From a marine group bacterium Sva0996 bin134 (GTDB lineage: Bacteria; Actinomycetota; Acidimicrobiia; Acidimicrobiales; Bin134): a stretch of 32,776 bases of DNA. How positions within the stretch are numbered: position 1 is the first letter of the stretch; each line of letters begins with the position of its first letter. The position numbers and the translations under genes are program-made. Below are positions 6,099-14,007 of this stretch, one piece after another. The stretch spans positions 1 through 32,776 of the forward strand of contig MPNQ01000037.1 in the NCBI GenBank assembly GCA_002239105.1, written 5' to 3'. A model generated the notes under the pieces. The model was not told the DNA's origin. It did not search any database and saw nothing but the letters and a program-made list of their open reading frames with translations.

Positions 6099-8921
6099 AT
6101 GCGGGTTAGCGAGCAGGTGCGCACAGAGCGCAAGGGCCTGCGCAAGGTGCGCGACGCGTTCGAGGGGATCGGGTGGGGTCCGGTTCCCAACCCGGAACAC
6201 GATCTGGGCACCGACCTTCTGGTGATGGCACGCGACGAGCGGCGATTCGACCGGGCGCTGATCGTCGGTGCGCAGGTGAAGGCCGGGCCGCACTATTTCA
6301 AAGACTGCAAGCGGGCCAAAGGCGAGTCGGTTGCGGGTTGGTGGTACTACGAGCCCGACGCCAACCATTTCGACGACTGGGTGATCCACTGCCTCCCCCA
6401 CCTGCTGGTGCTGCACAACCTGGAAGAGGGCAAGTCCTATTGGGCCCATGTCACCGCCGACGAGGTTGTCTCCACCGGGAAGGGCTGCAAGATCCTGGTG
6501 CCGGAGCACCAGACCATCGACGAGGAACACGCCGACGACCTTTTCAGAGTCGCCTGCGCGCAGCGGTCGGCCCCTGAGCTGGAGGGCACAGCGTTCGAAG
6601 GGTTGGCCGACGGCGTCCCGCCGGGCCGGCGGCTGCGGTACGCACTGGTCGCGCCCAGACTGGTGGCCCCGCACCCCAACGCCCGCCAGGACGACCCGAT
6701 CGGCCCTGTGCAGGCTGCCGCCCTGTTGGCCCAGGGCCGCTTCGGCGACCTCCTACTATTCGCCGAGAAACACCGGTCTGTCCCCGATCCGCAGCAGCCG
6801 TACTCGGGACGAGAATGGGGGTGGAGCCTCGTCACAGCCTTCTGGCACTGGGCCTTTACCGATCATGCCGACAGGCTGGAGGAGGCGCTCGCTTCGGCTC
6901 GCACCCCCGCAGAAGGCGCAGCAAGCGGGGTGCTTCTGGCATGCGCTCTGCACCGCGAGGGGCGGTGCGGCCGCGCACTGGAAGTTCTTAACGGGCTGAT
7001 CGGCGGCGACACGCTGGCACCGGCGGACCACGGGTGGGCTTTGGTGCAGAGGGCCAGGCTCCGAACTGAGACCGGCGACTTCGACGGTTGCCGGGACGAC
7101 GCGGCAGAGGCGCAGCGGTGCCTTCGTGGCGACGCTGACGACGTGACCGTGTCCGCTCTGGCCGCGGCCGCGGCCTGGCAGCTTTATGCCGCCGCGTTTC
7201 TGGCCGATCTGCCGGACTGGGACGAATGGGACAGCGAATTCAACCGGCTGGTCGCTGCGTCGGACACGGCGGTGTCGTGGTGGCGGGCGCAGACTGTGTC
7301 GTTGGGGCTCAGCGATGCGGAGAAGAGCCGATTCGACTCGTGGGCCGACCCGTTCCCCAGAAATCTGTTCCGCTGGGAAGGCATGAAGGCCCAGTATTTG
7401 TTCGCGGCCGAGTTCAGCGCCGACATCACAGGCGCGCACAGCCGCTGGAAGCACGCCTGCGCCCAATACGGGCGGCAGCGGCTGATGGGCGCATCCGATT
7501 CGGACGACGATGAGCGCAAGCTGCGCGAGCTAGCCGAAGGGCTCAGCGCGTTGCGCCGAAGCGGCGATGACAAGTCGTTGGAAAAGGCGATCCGCCGGCT
7601 CCGCCACGACGGCCCCATCGGGCCAGTCGCAGAAGTGGTGAACAAGATCCCGCTGACCGGTTGGACGCACACCACCGCCGATCCCAATTTCGCGGCGCTC
7701 GCCAGAGCGGGCGACCTCGTCGAAGAGTCAGCGGCCACAGAGCTGGCCTGTTGGGGAGTCGCACAGGTAGACCACCCTGCCGAACTCAACGAGAGGCTGA
7801 AACCGTCCCGAGCTGTGTCGATCGCCGCCCTCGAAGCGGTCACCGGCCTGCTTCCCGCCGCCGCCGCACCCGCCCACACCGCCGCGGCCCGCCTGATCGC
7901 AGGCCTTCCCGCACCGCCGCTGCACATGGCTCCCCAGCACGTTTGCAACGCCATCCGCCAACTCGACTATGACAGAGTCGACGCAGAGACCAGACAAGCC
8001 CTTTGGGAGAATGCACGGAACCATCAAGGGTGGATATCGGCCACAATGCTGGCCTGGTTGGCCGCCAATGACCATCAGAAAGCGGTCGCGGAGGCGGTCG
8101 GCCGTGCCGCTGCCGGCGACCTCGACTCGCTCGGAGCCGTCGCCGACCTGGCATCCCTCGACCCCGGCGACGCATCGGCGATCATCGGCCATCTCGCCGA
8201 GGCCGCCGACCGGAACCTGGCCGACGCCCGGAACGGCACCCACAGCGGGGACCGGATCGACGCCGTCTGGTGGCTCATCCGCATGGGCTTCGAGTTCCCC
8301 GACCTCGTCCGCTGGGACAAGGCACTCGAGTTGCTGTGCGACCCCCATGTGGCCGGCCACGACAAGAGGGACGCCTGCCTTCTGGCCTCCGAGAAACCCG
8401 ACAAGCTGCCCGACGACGTGCGGTACGCCATCGCCGACGGCGCCGACACGATCGCCGTAGCGCAACCCGGCGTCGGCTTCGAGGCCGACATGGGCGGAAT
8501 CGCAACTGTGCTGGCCGTCGGGCTCGGTTCCCTGGCCGGCGGCGATGCTGCAACTGCTATGGCCAAGCTGGCCGTCGGCACCCCTGAGCAGCGCCGGGAC
8601 GCGGCGATATTGCTGGGGTGGGGCCGGGTGGCGGACCAGCAGCCGATGCTCGCCGTCCTCGCCGGCGACCCTCACCCCGAAGTGCGAATCGAGACGGCCT
8701 GGGCGATCGGCCGGCTCGCCGCCGGAAATCCGACACCGCCGTTGTGCGTGCTGGCCTGGGAGATGGCCCGATCAGACGGGATACTGGTCCCCGCCGCCCT
8801 GTTCGCCGGCCTGGCCGCCAGCGAAGGGCCCGAATCGGAGATAGCCGTCGACATCGCCCAGCACCTCCGACAGCACCCCTCGGCCATCATCCGCAACTGG
8901 TCGCAGCGAATCCTTAGATAG
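6099..8921 (+). CDS. Large DUF4365 nuclease-like protein with HEAT-type repeats
   Basis: A 940-residue protein starting at ATG 6099 behind a GGGGAGGGG site. The N-terminus (about 5-165) resembles DUF4365, a PD-(D/E)xK-like nuclease fold: E10 in the first helix, HDLGTDLLV with D39, then GAQVKAGPHYF with Q59 and K61 (a QxK form of the ExK motif). The remainder is helical: a TPR-like middle (GDFDGCRDDAAEAQRCL region) and HEAT-like repeats near the end (PHPEVRIETAWAIGRLAAG). Large nuclease-plus-repeat proteins are common in anti-phage systems, where the repeats sense a partner. Function and target here are unknown. No partner gene is directly coupled to it. Confidence 0.6.
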   Translation: MRVSEQVRTERKGLRKVRDAFEGIGWGPVPNPEHDLGTDLLVMARDERRFDRALIVGAQVKAGPHYFKDCKRAKGESVAGWWYYEPDANHFDDWVIHCLPHLLVLHNLEEGKSYWAHVTADEVVSTGKGCKILVPEHQTIDEEHADDLFRVACAQRSAPELEGTAFEGLADGVPPGRRLRYALVAPRLVAPHPNARQDDPIGPVQAAALLAQGRFGDLLLFAEKHRSVPDPQQPYSGREWGWSLVTAFWHWAFTDHADRLEEALASARTPAEGAASGVLLACALHREGRCGRALEVLNGLIGGDTLAPADHGWALVQRARLRTETGDFDGCRDDAAEAQRCLRGDADDVTVSALAAAAAWQLYAAAFLADLPDWDEWDSEFNRLVAASDTAVSWWRAQTVSLGLSDAEKSRFDSWADPFPRNLFRWEGMKAQYLFAAEFSADITGAHSRWKHACAQYGRQRLMGASDSDDDERKLRELAEGLSALRRSGDDKSLEKAIRRLRHDGPIGPVAEVVNKIPLTGWTHTTADPNFAALARAGDLVEESAATELACWGVAQVDHPAELNERLKPSRAVSIAALEAVTGLLPAAAAPAHTAAARLIAGLPAPPLHMAPQHVCNAIRQLDYDRVDAETRQALWENARNHQGWISATMLAWLAANDHQKAVAEAVGRAAAGDLDSLGAVADLASLDPGDASAIIGHLAEAADRNLADARNGTHSGDRIDAVWWLIRMGFEFPDLVRWDKALELLCDPHVAGHDKRDACLLASEKPDKLPDDVRYAIADGADTIAVAQPGVGFEADMGGIATVLAVGLGSLAGGDAATAMAKLAVGTPEQRRDAAILLGWGRVADQQPMLAVLAGDPHPEVRIETAWAIGRLAAGNPTPPLCVLAWEMARSDGILVPAALFAGLAASEGPESEIAVDIAQHLRQHPSAIIRNWSQRILR

Positions 8922-8977
8922 CCGGCCCGCAGCACCCGCAAAGGCAAACTCCGGTCCGCTGTCGCGCCTGCCTGCTT

Positions 8978-9280
8978 CTAGACTGCAAATTTGTGTATTG
9001 AAAGGACCGCCTGATGTCCAATGGGATTTCCTGGCGGAGTAATGGCTCCACCTTTTCCTTCTCGCCAAGCGCAATCCAAGTTCAGATCGAGGAGCATTTT
9101 CAGGATGTCGCCTTTCGGGTTGAAGGCATATGCCGCAACGACTGCGGCTTCGAGTTCGGCGTGGAGGTCTTTCAGTGGATTCGCACCCGGTTCTTTGAGT
9201 GCGTCGTATTGATGTGCAAGGTTCAGCCCAGCCTCTAGTCGTTGTGCGCGCAGCGCGATGATTTCAGCGGCGGCACCCGG
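8978..9280 (-). pseudogene. Relic of the C-terminus of a restriction-type DNA methyltransferase
   Basis: On the minus strand, about 9280 to 9016 encodes a stretch that looks like the C-terminal end of large class I DNA methyltransferases (MmeI/PglX-like): ALRAQRLEAGLNLAHQYDAL, LKDLHAELEAAVVAAYAF, then ILKMLLDLNLDCAWREGKGG ... PPGNP. This matches the usual 'LYN..L / LH.ELD.AV..AYG / LL.LN / E..G..PPG' progression. Nothing upstream continues the protein: neither the catalytic NPPY nor SAM motifs are found, so only the tail remains. It marks a lost restriction or BREX-like system in this island. Frame is intact up to the stop at 8978. Confidence 0.5.
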
Positions 9281-9657
9281 CCCGACAGTGCAAGGTTCAG
9301 CCGGTTTAGATCCGTTGCGGCCTAGGCCGTGAGGTGCTGTGGAGCGGACTGGCGACGCTGAGCTTGACCTCTTGGCGGCCACAATGAGCCCTGCAGAACT
9401 CCCCTCAAGTCGTTGGGGGTCCGTGTTCTTCTGATGGGGCCCGTTTTTCGCGGAGGAGGTACTAACTCGTCTCGCAGCTTGTTGACGTGCCAGGTACTCA
9501 CAGGGTGTACGAGGGTCTTCCCAGGGGGTTGTTCTGCGCTGCGCAACAGCGCCGGGGGGCGGAACTAAGCCCGGCATCCAGCGTGAGGTCAGCTAGGTTG
9601 ATTGGCGACGGCCGAGCTAGGCAAGAAAGATCGCCGCGCCAATACCGGGAGGAGTCT
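9281..9657. other. Gap between the methyltransferase relic and the next operon
   Basis: This stretch has no supported gene. It probably includes further decayed sequence from the methyltransferase, but no recognisable motif survives. A GGGAGGAG at 9647-9654 serves the following gene. Confidence 0.35.
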
Positions 9658-9948
9658 TTGACTGAACCGATTTTCGACGACAACCCCGACTACGCGCTGC
9701 GGTGGCCTCCAGAGTTGTTCGCCCGCGAGGTCGAGCTCCTAGCCGAGAGCGGCTCGGAGCAAGGCATGGATTCGAGCTGGCGATCCGAGGTAGAGACGCT
9801 GCTCTTGCTGGCGTTCGAATCGTCAGCCCCCGCAGACAATTTCAAGAAAATCCTGGAGGTCCATGCACAGGAAGTTGCCCGGACACGGACGAACCAGGCT
9901 GCACGCGCGCCGAAACCGGATTACGTAGCTGATGAAGAGCCGTTCTGA
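9658..9948 (+). CDS. Hypothetical 96-residue protein, first gene of a two-gene operon
   Basis: The frame is open further upstream, but the start is placed at TTG 9658 because GGGAGGAG lies just before it (9647-9654), and the residues before this point look like non-coding translation. The protein is small, acidic and mostly helical (WPPELFAREVELLAESG, WRSEVETLLLLAFES). I do not recognise it. It overlaps the start of the next gene by 17 bases, so the pair is probably co-translated. A small protein before a larger HEPN-like one could be an antitoxin; this is only a guess from order and size. Confidence 0.5.
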   Translation: MTEPIFDDNPDYALRWPPELFAREVELLAESGSEQGMDSSWRSEVETLLLLAFESSAPADNFKKILEVHAQEVARTRTNQAARAPKPDYVADEEPF

Positions 9949-10861
9949 GCTGCCGCCCTTGCGCTGGCTGGGCAATCTCGCCGACGCAGCCCCCCGCCTG
10001 CCCCTGCACCGGCCACGTCTCTACTACTCCCAGCGCGCACGAGACGACGCGGACGCATCGAATTCGGTGCTGCCTGCTATCGCCCGACGTGCCCGAGGGC
10101 TGATAAACGAGCTTGCCGAGGACTGCTACTTCGACCAGGTCCTCGAAGTACAGTGCATCGAGTTCTCACTCCCTCCCGGTCCCACACCCGAGGAGATACT
10201 CAATAGCAGCGTCGGTAAACCGCACTTGTGGTCGGACGAATTCGAAGAGTGGGCGGAAGCGGACTTGTGCGACTTCATCGAGGTTTTCCACGACCAGGCG
10301 GCCCGCCCGATACGAAGATGGTTCCATACATTTGCCGACACGGTTTGCGGATGGCATGTGGAGTCGTTCTCGAAGCGGTCCGGACAGGCGATCTACCGGT
10401 GGCGCATGAACCAGTTGCTCGACTCGACCCCGTTCGAGTTCCGGCTCGCCGAAACCGGCGAGGACACCGGACGCATGGTGCGGCGCATCCCCAGCGACCT
10501 TGGAAGGCTCGTAGACGAAGTCCTCGGTGATGCCGCTGCCGGAGACCCGGAGGCCCACGCGATTTTCCTCTTCCGCCAGCGTGACGCGACCCGCGAGGAC
10601 CGCCGTTCCGCAGTTGTCGCTCTCGCAGGCGTGCTTGAGGAGCGGCGCGAACTCCTGAAAGAACAGCTCTTGAAAAAGGATGAACGTGCCCTCTTCGAAA
10701 TCGCCAACAAGTTCGCCCTGCGGCACCGCAAAGCCAACCAACGCGGCGACTACGACGACGCGTACCTCGAATGGATCTTCTACTGGTACTTGGCGACAGT
10801 CCATCTCACCCGACAGCTGAGCGGAGACACACCCGACACGCCGCAAGGCACCCTCCCATAA
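9932..10861 (+). CDS. Hypothetical protein with a HEPN-like C-terminal segment
   Basis: A 309-residue protein of no family I can name. Residues ~95-180 contain aromatic-rich helices (WSDEFEEWAEADLCDFIEVF). The C-terminus, ALFEIANKFALRHRKANQ then DAYLEWIFYWYLATVHLTRQL, resembles the last helices of HEPN/Abi-type proteins, which often carry an RH pair in an N..F.(I/L)RH context. HEPN domains are typically RNases in toxin and phage-defence systems; whether this one is catalytic cannot be judged. It overlaps the preceding 96-residue gene and lies in a defence-like neighbourhood, which supports a conflict role without proving it. Confidence 0.55.
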   Translation: MKSRSELPPLRWLGNLADAAPRLPLHRPRLYYSQRARDDADASNSVLPAIARRARGLINELAEDCYFDQVLEVQCIEFSLPPGPTPEEILNSSVGKPHLWSDEFEEWAEADLCDFIEVFHDQAARPIRRWFHTFADTVCGWHVESFSKRSGQAIYRWRMNQLLDSTPFEFRLAETGEDTGRMVRRIPSDLGRLVDEVLGDAAAGDPEAHAIFLFRQRDATREDRRSAVVALAGVLEERRELLKEQLLKKDERALFEIANKFALRHRKANQRGDYDDAYLEWIFYWYLATVHLTRQLSGDTPDTPQGTLP

Positions 10862-10981
10862 CGCGGCGACACTCCCCGCAGAAGGAACCGGACACAGCCC
10901 GACGGCCGGCATCGCCACCCGGCGACGATCTCGACAGCCCCGGAGGGCATAAGCGGCCCGCCCGGCCATCCCGCCTGCCCG

Positions 10982-11203
10982 ATGAGGATGCTCTTACTGT
11001 GGCTGAAACAATACGACCGCCTCATGGTGGCCTGGCGCGAACGCAGGCTCGCCCCCAAAGACCCGCTCTACACCCGGATCAAAGACCCGGGCCAACTCAT
11101 CCACAACATATCGGGCGCCCTCAGCGCAATCGTCAAGGAGTGGATCGGCGAACTCGGCATCGACCTGTTGAAATACTCCACCACAGCCTCCACCAAACAG
11201 TGA
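10982..11203 (+). CDS. Small hypothetical protein (73 residues), doubtful
   Basis: A short frame, ATG at 10982 or 10988, with protein-like composition (LLLWLKQYDRLMVAWRERRL, then IHNISGALSAIVKEWIGELG), both amphipathic helices. The ribosome site is weak. No family is recognised. It may be a real small gene, or the tail of a decayed one. The flanking stretches 10862-10981 and 11204-11447 show nothing else. Confidence 0.3.
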   Translation: MRMLLLWLKQYDRLMVAWRERRLAPKDPLYTRIKDPGQLIHNISGALSAIVKEWIGELGIDLLKYSTTASTKQ

Positions 11204-11447
11204 AGATGTGGGCGGGGAGCGGGCCGTCGGCGTCTGACTCAGAATGCAGGCAATTGCCCGCTGATGGCTTGTGTACTCATAGAGGACACCCTTGGCGACC
11301 GGGTTGCCCTGCTGATCGGCGGAGAATAGCCGCCTGTGTATAGAGTTCCAGTTTTTCGCGTCGGGCGGCTGATATCTCCGCGACCCGTCCGGCAAATGGC
11401 TCTACAGTGCCGCCGGGGCATGGTCCCGCTGGCCGCAGGGCGGCTGG

Positions 11448-12416
11448 TCATCCTGCGGCGATAATGCAGTCGAAGGCTTCCTCTAGGATGTAGAAGCCGT
11501 ACTCGACCATCCATTCGGGTTCGGTGGCGCCCAGCATCCCTAGGCCGAAGTCCTGCACTGTCATGCCCTCTTGCCGGTCGATCCAGTCTTGGGTCGGACC
11601 GGATGCGCAGTCGCTGTAGTCGGCGCAGCTGACGAGAAGCTCGTCGCTGGCCTCGGGATCATCCAAGCATGCCTGCTCCAAGATCCCCTCAAGGGTGTCC
11701 GGCAGATTATCGATTGCCGCCTGTTCGGCGGCGGCGACAACTTCTCCCACGCTGGGCTGCCCGTCGTATCCCTCCACCCCGCACGCTCCCAGCACTGGAG
11801 GCAGGGCGTTTGCAGCACCAGCCAGGTCGAATGAGCCTGTCTCCTCATCGTCGCCGTGGCGGACGAGCATCTCAGCCCCATCAGAAGCGATGACCATCTC
11901 GGTGAACCCGGCCGGATCCGGGGACACCAGCCACTCGTCGTTGTCGCTGCCGACCCATTCCTCATCAGGGGCGACAAACCACTCCAAAGCGTCTATGGGG
12001 CCGCCTCCAACCCGGATGGCGAACTCCTCCCATATGCGCTCCCCGTCCCAGCCTCCTAGAAAGATCGTGTTGACGTCCATCCGGACGCTGAGCCCATTGC
12101 GCCCGCACTCGACCTCCAACTGGTACCCGTTGTCGGCGGCCAGCACCGCCCCCTGCTCTAGCTCGTCGGTGAAAGCGTCTTCGTCGACGTACAGATCCCA
12201 ACTTCCTACCCCCTCGGGATCCGCTCCTTCCGGGTCTACGGCCTCAGGCTCCGCTGCCTCTTCCTGCAACAGTCCTTCGCCTGGCTGGTCAGCCGCTGTT
12301 GACGCCGGCAGTCGATTTGTTGTCTCGTCCTCTGGTTGCCCGCAACCCGCGGCCAGCACAACAAACGCGGCAAAGAGGACCAGACTCCTAACAGGCATCC
12401 ACCAAGGATGGCTCAT
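11448..12416 (-). CDS. Secreted lipoprotein of unknown function
   Basis: A 322-residue protein with a lipoprotein signal: positively charged start (MPVRS), hydrophobic core LVLFAAFVVLAA and lipobox LAAGC, so it is exported and anchored by a lipidated cysteine. The ATG at 12416 or the internal ATG at 12398 could both serve; the second gives a more usual signal length. A low-complexity acidic linker follows (EEAAEPEAVDPEGADPEG), then a strongly acidic globular part with several Cys (VECGRNG, GACGVEG, QACLDD, VSCADYSDC, FDCIIAAG) that may form disulfides outside the cell. No enzyme motif is visible. It seems monocistronic. A role in envelope or binding is only inferred. Confidence 0.7.
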   Translation of the reverse strand: MSHPWWMPVRSLVLFAAFVVLAAGCGQPEDETTNRLPASTAADQPGEGLLQEEAAEPEAVDPEGADPEGVGSWDLYVDEDAFTDELEQGAVLAADNGYQLEVECGRNGLSVRMDVNTIFLGGWDGERIWEEFAIRVGGGPIDALEWFVAPDEEWVGSDNDEWLVSPDPAGFTEMVIASDGAEMLVRHGDDEETGSFDLAGAANALPPVLGACGVEGYDGQPSVGEVVAAAEQAAIDNLPDTLEGILEQACLDDPEASDELLVSCADYSDCASGPTQDWIDRQEGMTVQDFGLGMLGATEPEWMVEYGFYILEEAFDCIIAAG

Positions 12417-12936
12417 TGAATCCAGCTACCAAGAGTCGACCGCGGGTAGCACAGAATTCGGTCTTCGCAAGCAAGGAGCCAACCCTGATCGGGCTTTCCA
12501 TTCCAGAAACATGCCTCGTCGGGGTCGGTGAGCCTCTCCTGTTCTAGCGCAAGCTGTGGTGTGCCGTGGTTTTGGCCCGTTTAGCTTCCTCTGGTTCGGG
12601 CCGTAGTACTGGGCCTAACAGCGAACCTCCTCGGCTCCATCATGCAAATGGTCGCCTACAACATCGACCTCGCCCGGAAAGCCCGAACCCGCTCCTCCTA
12701 GACCGCTCCCGGTCAGCACCCTGACCGGTTGAGCCCCTCCCCGCTAACCGGCGGCTACCAGCCGCCAGCTCCGCCGCGCCCGCAAACCAGCGCCCGCCGC
12801 AACGCGCACTCCAACACCGGCGACCCGACCCGAATCCTGCCTGAAGACCCGCCGCTGACCCCCGCCAACCCCCAAACCAGCCTGTTTCCAGCTTGGTGTT
12901 GACAAAATATGGCCGATGGTGGAGAGGTTCCCGCCG
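12417..12936. other. Gap of ~520 bp; possible transposase tail remnant
   Basis: No complete gene is seen. On the plus strand 12591-12701 reads in frame as a helical tail (ANLLGSIMQMVAYNIDLARK) ending at TAG, which resembles the last helix of some IS transposases; no inverted repeats or catalytic residues accompany it, so this is weak. The C-rich stretch 12720-12880 shows no pattern. The TTGACA at 12899 lacks a matching -10. Confidence 0.25.
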
Positions 12937-13009
12937 AGCCCGAGAGGAGAATCGAACTCCTGACCTATTCATTACGAATGAATTGCTCTGCCGACTGAGC
13001 TACTCGGGC
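12937..13009 (-). tRNA. tRNA-Thr (anticodon CGT)
   Basis: The minus strand folds into a full cloverleaf of 73 bases: acceptor GCCCGAG/CTCGGGC, D arm GCTC...GAGC, anticodon stem ATTCA/TGAAT enclosing TTCGTAA (anticodon CGT, reads ACG), and T arm AGGAG-TTCGATT-CTCCT. Discriminator is T and CCA is not encoded. It lies 21 bases downstream of the displaced holB end at 13031-13127, on the same strand, so it was probably the original neighbour of holB. Confidence 0.95.
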
Positions 13010-13030
13010 GCGGCGGTCAGGATACCAGCC

Positions 13031-13127
13031 CTATTGGCGGGGGAGAGACAGGAAAAGGGCCTGGAGGAGGAGGGGTTCGTTGGGGTTGCGCACCAGGCAG
13101 GCGTGGGCGTCGCGAATGCGGTTGATG
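13031..13127 (-). repeat. Displaced second copy of the holB 3' end (att-like direct repeat A)
   Basis: Minus-strand bases 13127-13031 encode INRIRDAHACLVRNPNEP then LLLQALFLSLPRQ and a TAG stop. The protein equals the last 31 codons of holB at 14007-13911 except for the final residue (Q instead of E). The two copies are exactly 880 bp apart. In 13041-13127 there are six base differences from the other copy, all silent. Similarity ends abruptly beyond 13127. It is a gene fragment with no start of its own. Confidence 0.85.
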
Positions 13128-13187
13128 TGCCAACCAGCGAATTTGGTTGTGAGTCCACACCATCGCCGATAGTCTGTGGTCAATCTT

Positions 13188-13231
13188 CCCCGCCTGGCCT
13201 GCTCCGCAGGGCATGGCGGGGCTATTTTTTT
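13188..13231 (+). terminator. Rho-independent terminator-like hairpin
   Basis: CCCCGCC at 13188-13194 pairs with GGCGGGG at 13215-13221, an inner CCTGC/GCAGG stem continues it, and a run of seven T follows at 13225-13231. Orientation is plus. It sits only 20 bases before the NYN gene start, where it would stop read-through from the left. Confidence 0.7.
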
Positions 13232-13251
13232 GTCCGGAACCCTGTAGGTCT

Positions 13252-13881
13252 ATGTCCGACACCAGAGTCGCAGTATTCATCGACTATCAGAACGTCTACC
13301 ACTGTGCCCGAGACCTGTTTTTCGCATCCGGTAAGGCAGCGCCATGGCTAGGAAGCATTGATCCTCTCCGACTTGGCGAACTCCTGTGCCGACTCGGGTA
13401 TGAAAAGGATCCGGGACGCAGACTAGCGGGGGTACGAGTGTATCGAGGCCAACCCGACAGCCGCAGCGGCATAAGGCTCAGCCAGTCATTTGACAGACAA
13501 GTTGCGAGTTGGAGGCAGCAACCGGGGGTCACGGTCCACACAAGGCCTTTGAGATATCACCGTGTCTCCAAGCTTGGCAGCAAACTTGAATGGGTAGCAC
13601 GGGAGAAAGGTATCGACGTGATGATGGCCCTGGACATCTCAATCGGGGCACGCAGCAACGGCTACGAAGTGGCTGTTGTCGCCTCCGCTGATACAGACCT
13701 TCTACCCGCCCTTGAAGACGCGGCAAGCGTTGGCAAGCGCGTAGAAACGGCGACTTGGGGTACGCCGGGGTTGTCCCGTGGCCCACTGCGGATTCCTAGC
13801 CGCAACATTTGGAACCACTATCTCGACAAGAGCCTCTTCGACCTTGTACGTGACGACACCGACTATCTCTCCGAGCCGTAG
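13252..13881 (+). CDS. NYN-domain (PIN-like) ribonuclease-type protein
   Basis: A 209-residue protein starting at ATG 13252; the frame is open a little further upstream, but that part overlaps the terminator hairpin. It has the NYN/LabA-like pattern of a metal-dependent PIN-like nuclease: VFIDYQNVY (D11), KGIDVMMALDI (D122, D128) and VVASADTDLLPAL (D147, D149). Such domains cleave RNA and often act in RNA processing or stress and phage response. It is the only gene between the two copies of the holB 3' end, and it lies opposite to holB with 29 bases between their stops. This placement suggests it came in as a single-gene cassette. No ribosome site is clear, so a leaderless or weakly translated message is possible. 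Confidence 0.8.
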   Translation: MSDTRVAVFIDYQNVYHCARDLFFASGKAAPWLGSIDPLRLGELLCRLGYEKDPGRRLAGVRVYRGQPDSRSGIRLSQSFDRQVASWRQQPGVTVHTRPLRYHRVSKLGSKLEWVAREKGIDVMMALDISIGARSNGYEVAVVASADTDLLPALEDAASVGKRVETATWGTPGLSRGPLRIPSRNIWNHYLDKSLFDLVRDDTDYLSEP

Positions 13882-13910
13882 ATTCTTGAGTTTGTGGGCA
13901 GCTACCAGCA

Positions 13911-14007
13911 CTACTCCCGGGGTAAAGACAGGAAAAGGGCTTGGAGGAGGAGGGGCTCGTTGGGGTTCCGCACCAGGCAGGCGTGGGCGTCGCGGATGCG
14001 GTTGATG
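13911..14007 (-). repeat. holB 3' end, in-gene copy (att-like direct repeat B)
   Basis: The last 31 codons of the intact holB gene, ending SLPRE and TAG. It is about 93% identical over the best 87 bases to the copy at 13031-13127, with which it brackets the NYN gene. Confidence 0.85.

Noticed and set aside
5558..6109. 183-codon plus-strand frame in the gap
   Set aside because: Composition is random-like, no ribosome site, no family pattern; overlaps the ribosome site of the next gene.
12591..12701. Transposase C-terminal remnant as a mobile element
   Set aside because: Only about 37 codons, no terminal repeats or DDE residues; mentioned only as a possibility in the gap entry.
12899..12927. 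TTGACA as a promoter
   Set aside because: No -10 at proper distance and no gene follows on that strand.
13031..14007. CRISPR or IS explanation of the direct repeats
   Set aside because: Only two copies, coding in nature, 880 bp apart, with no transposase or spacer structure.
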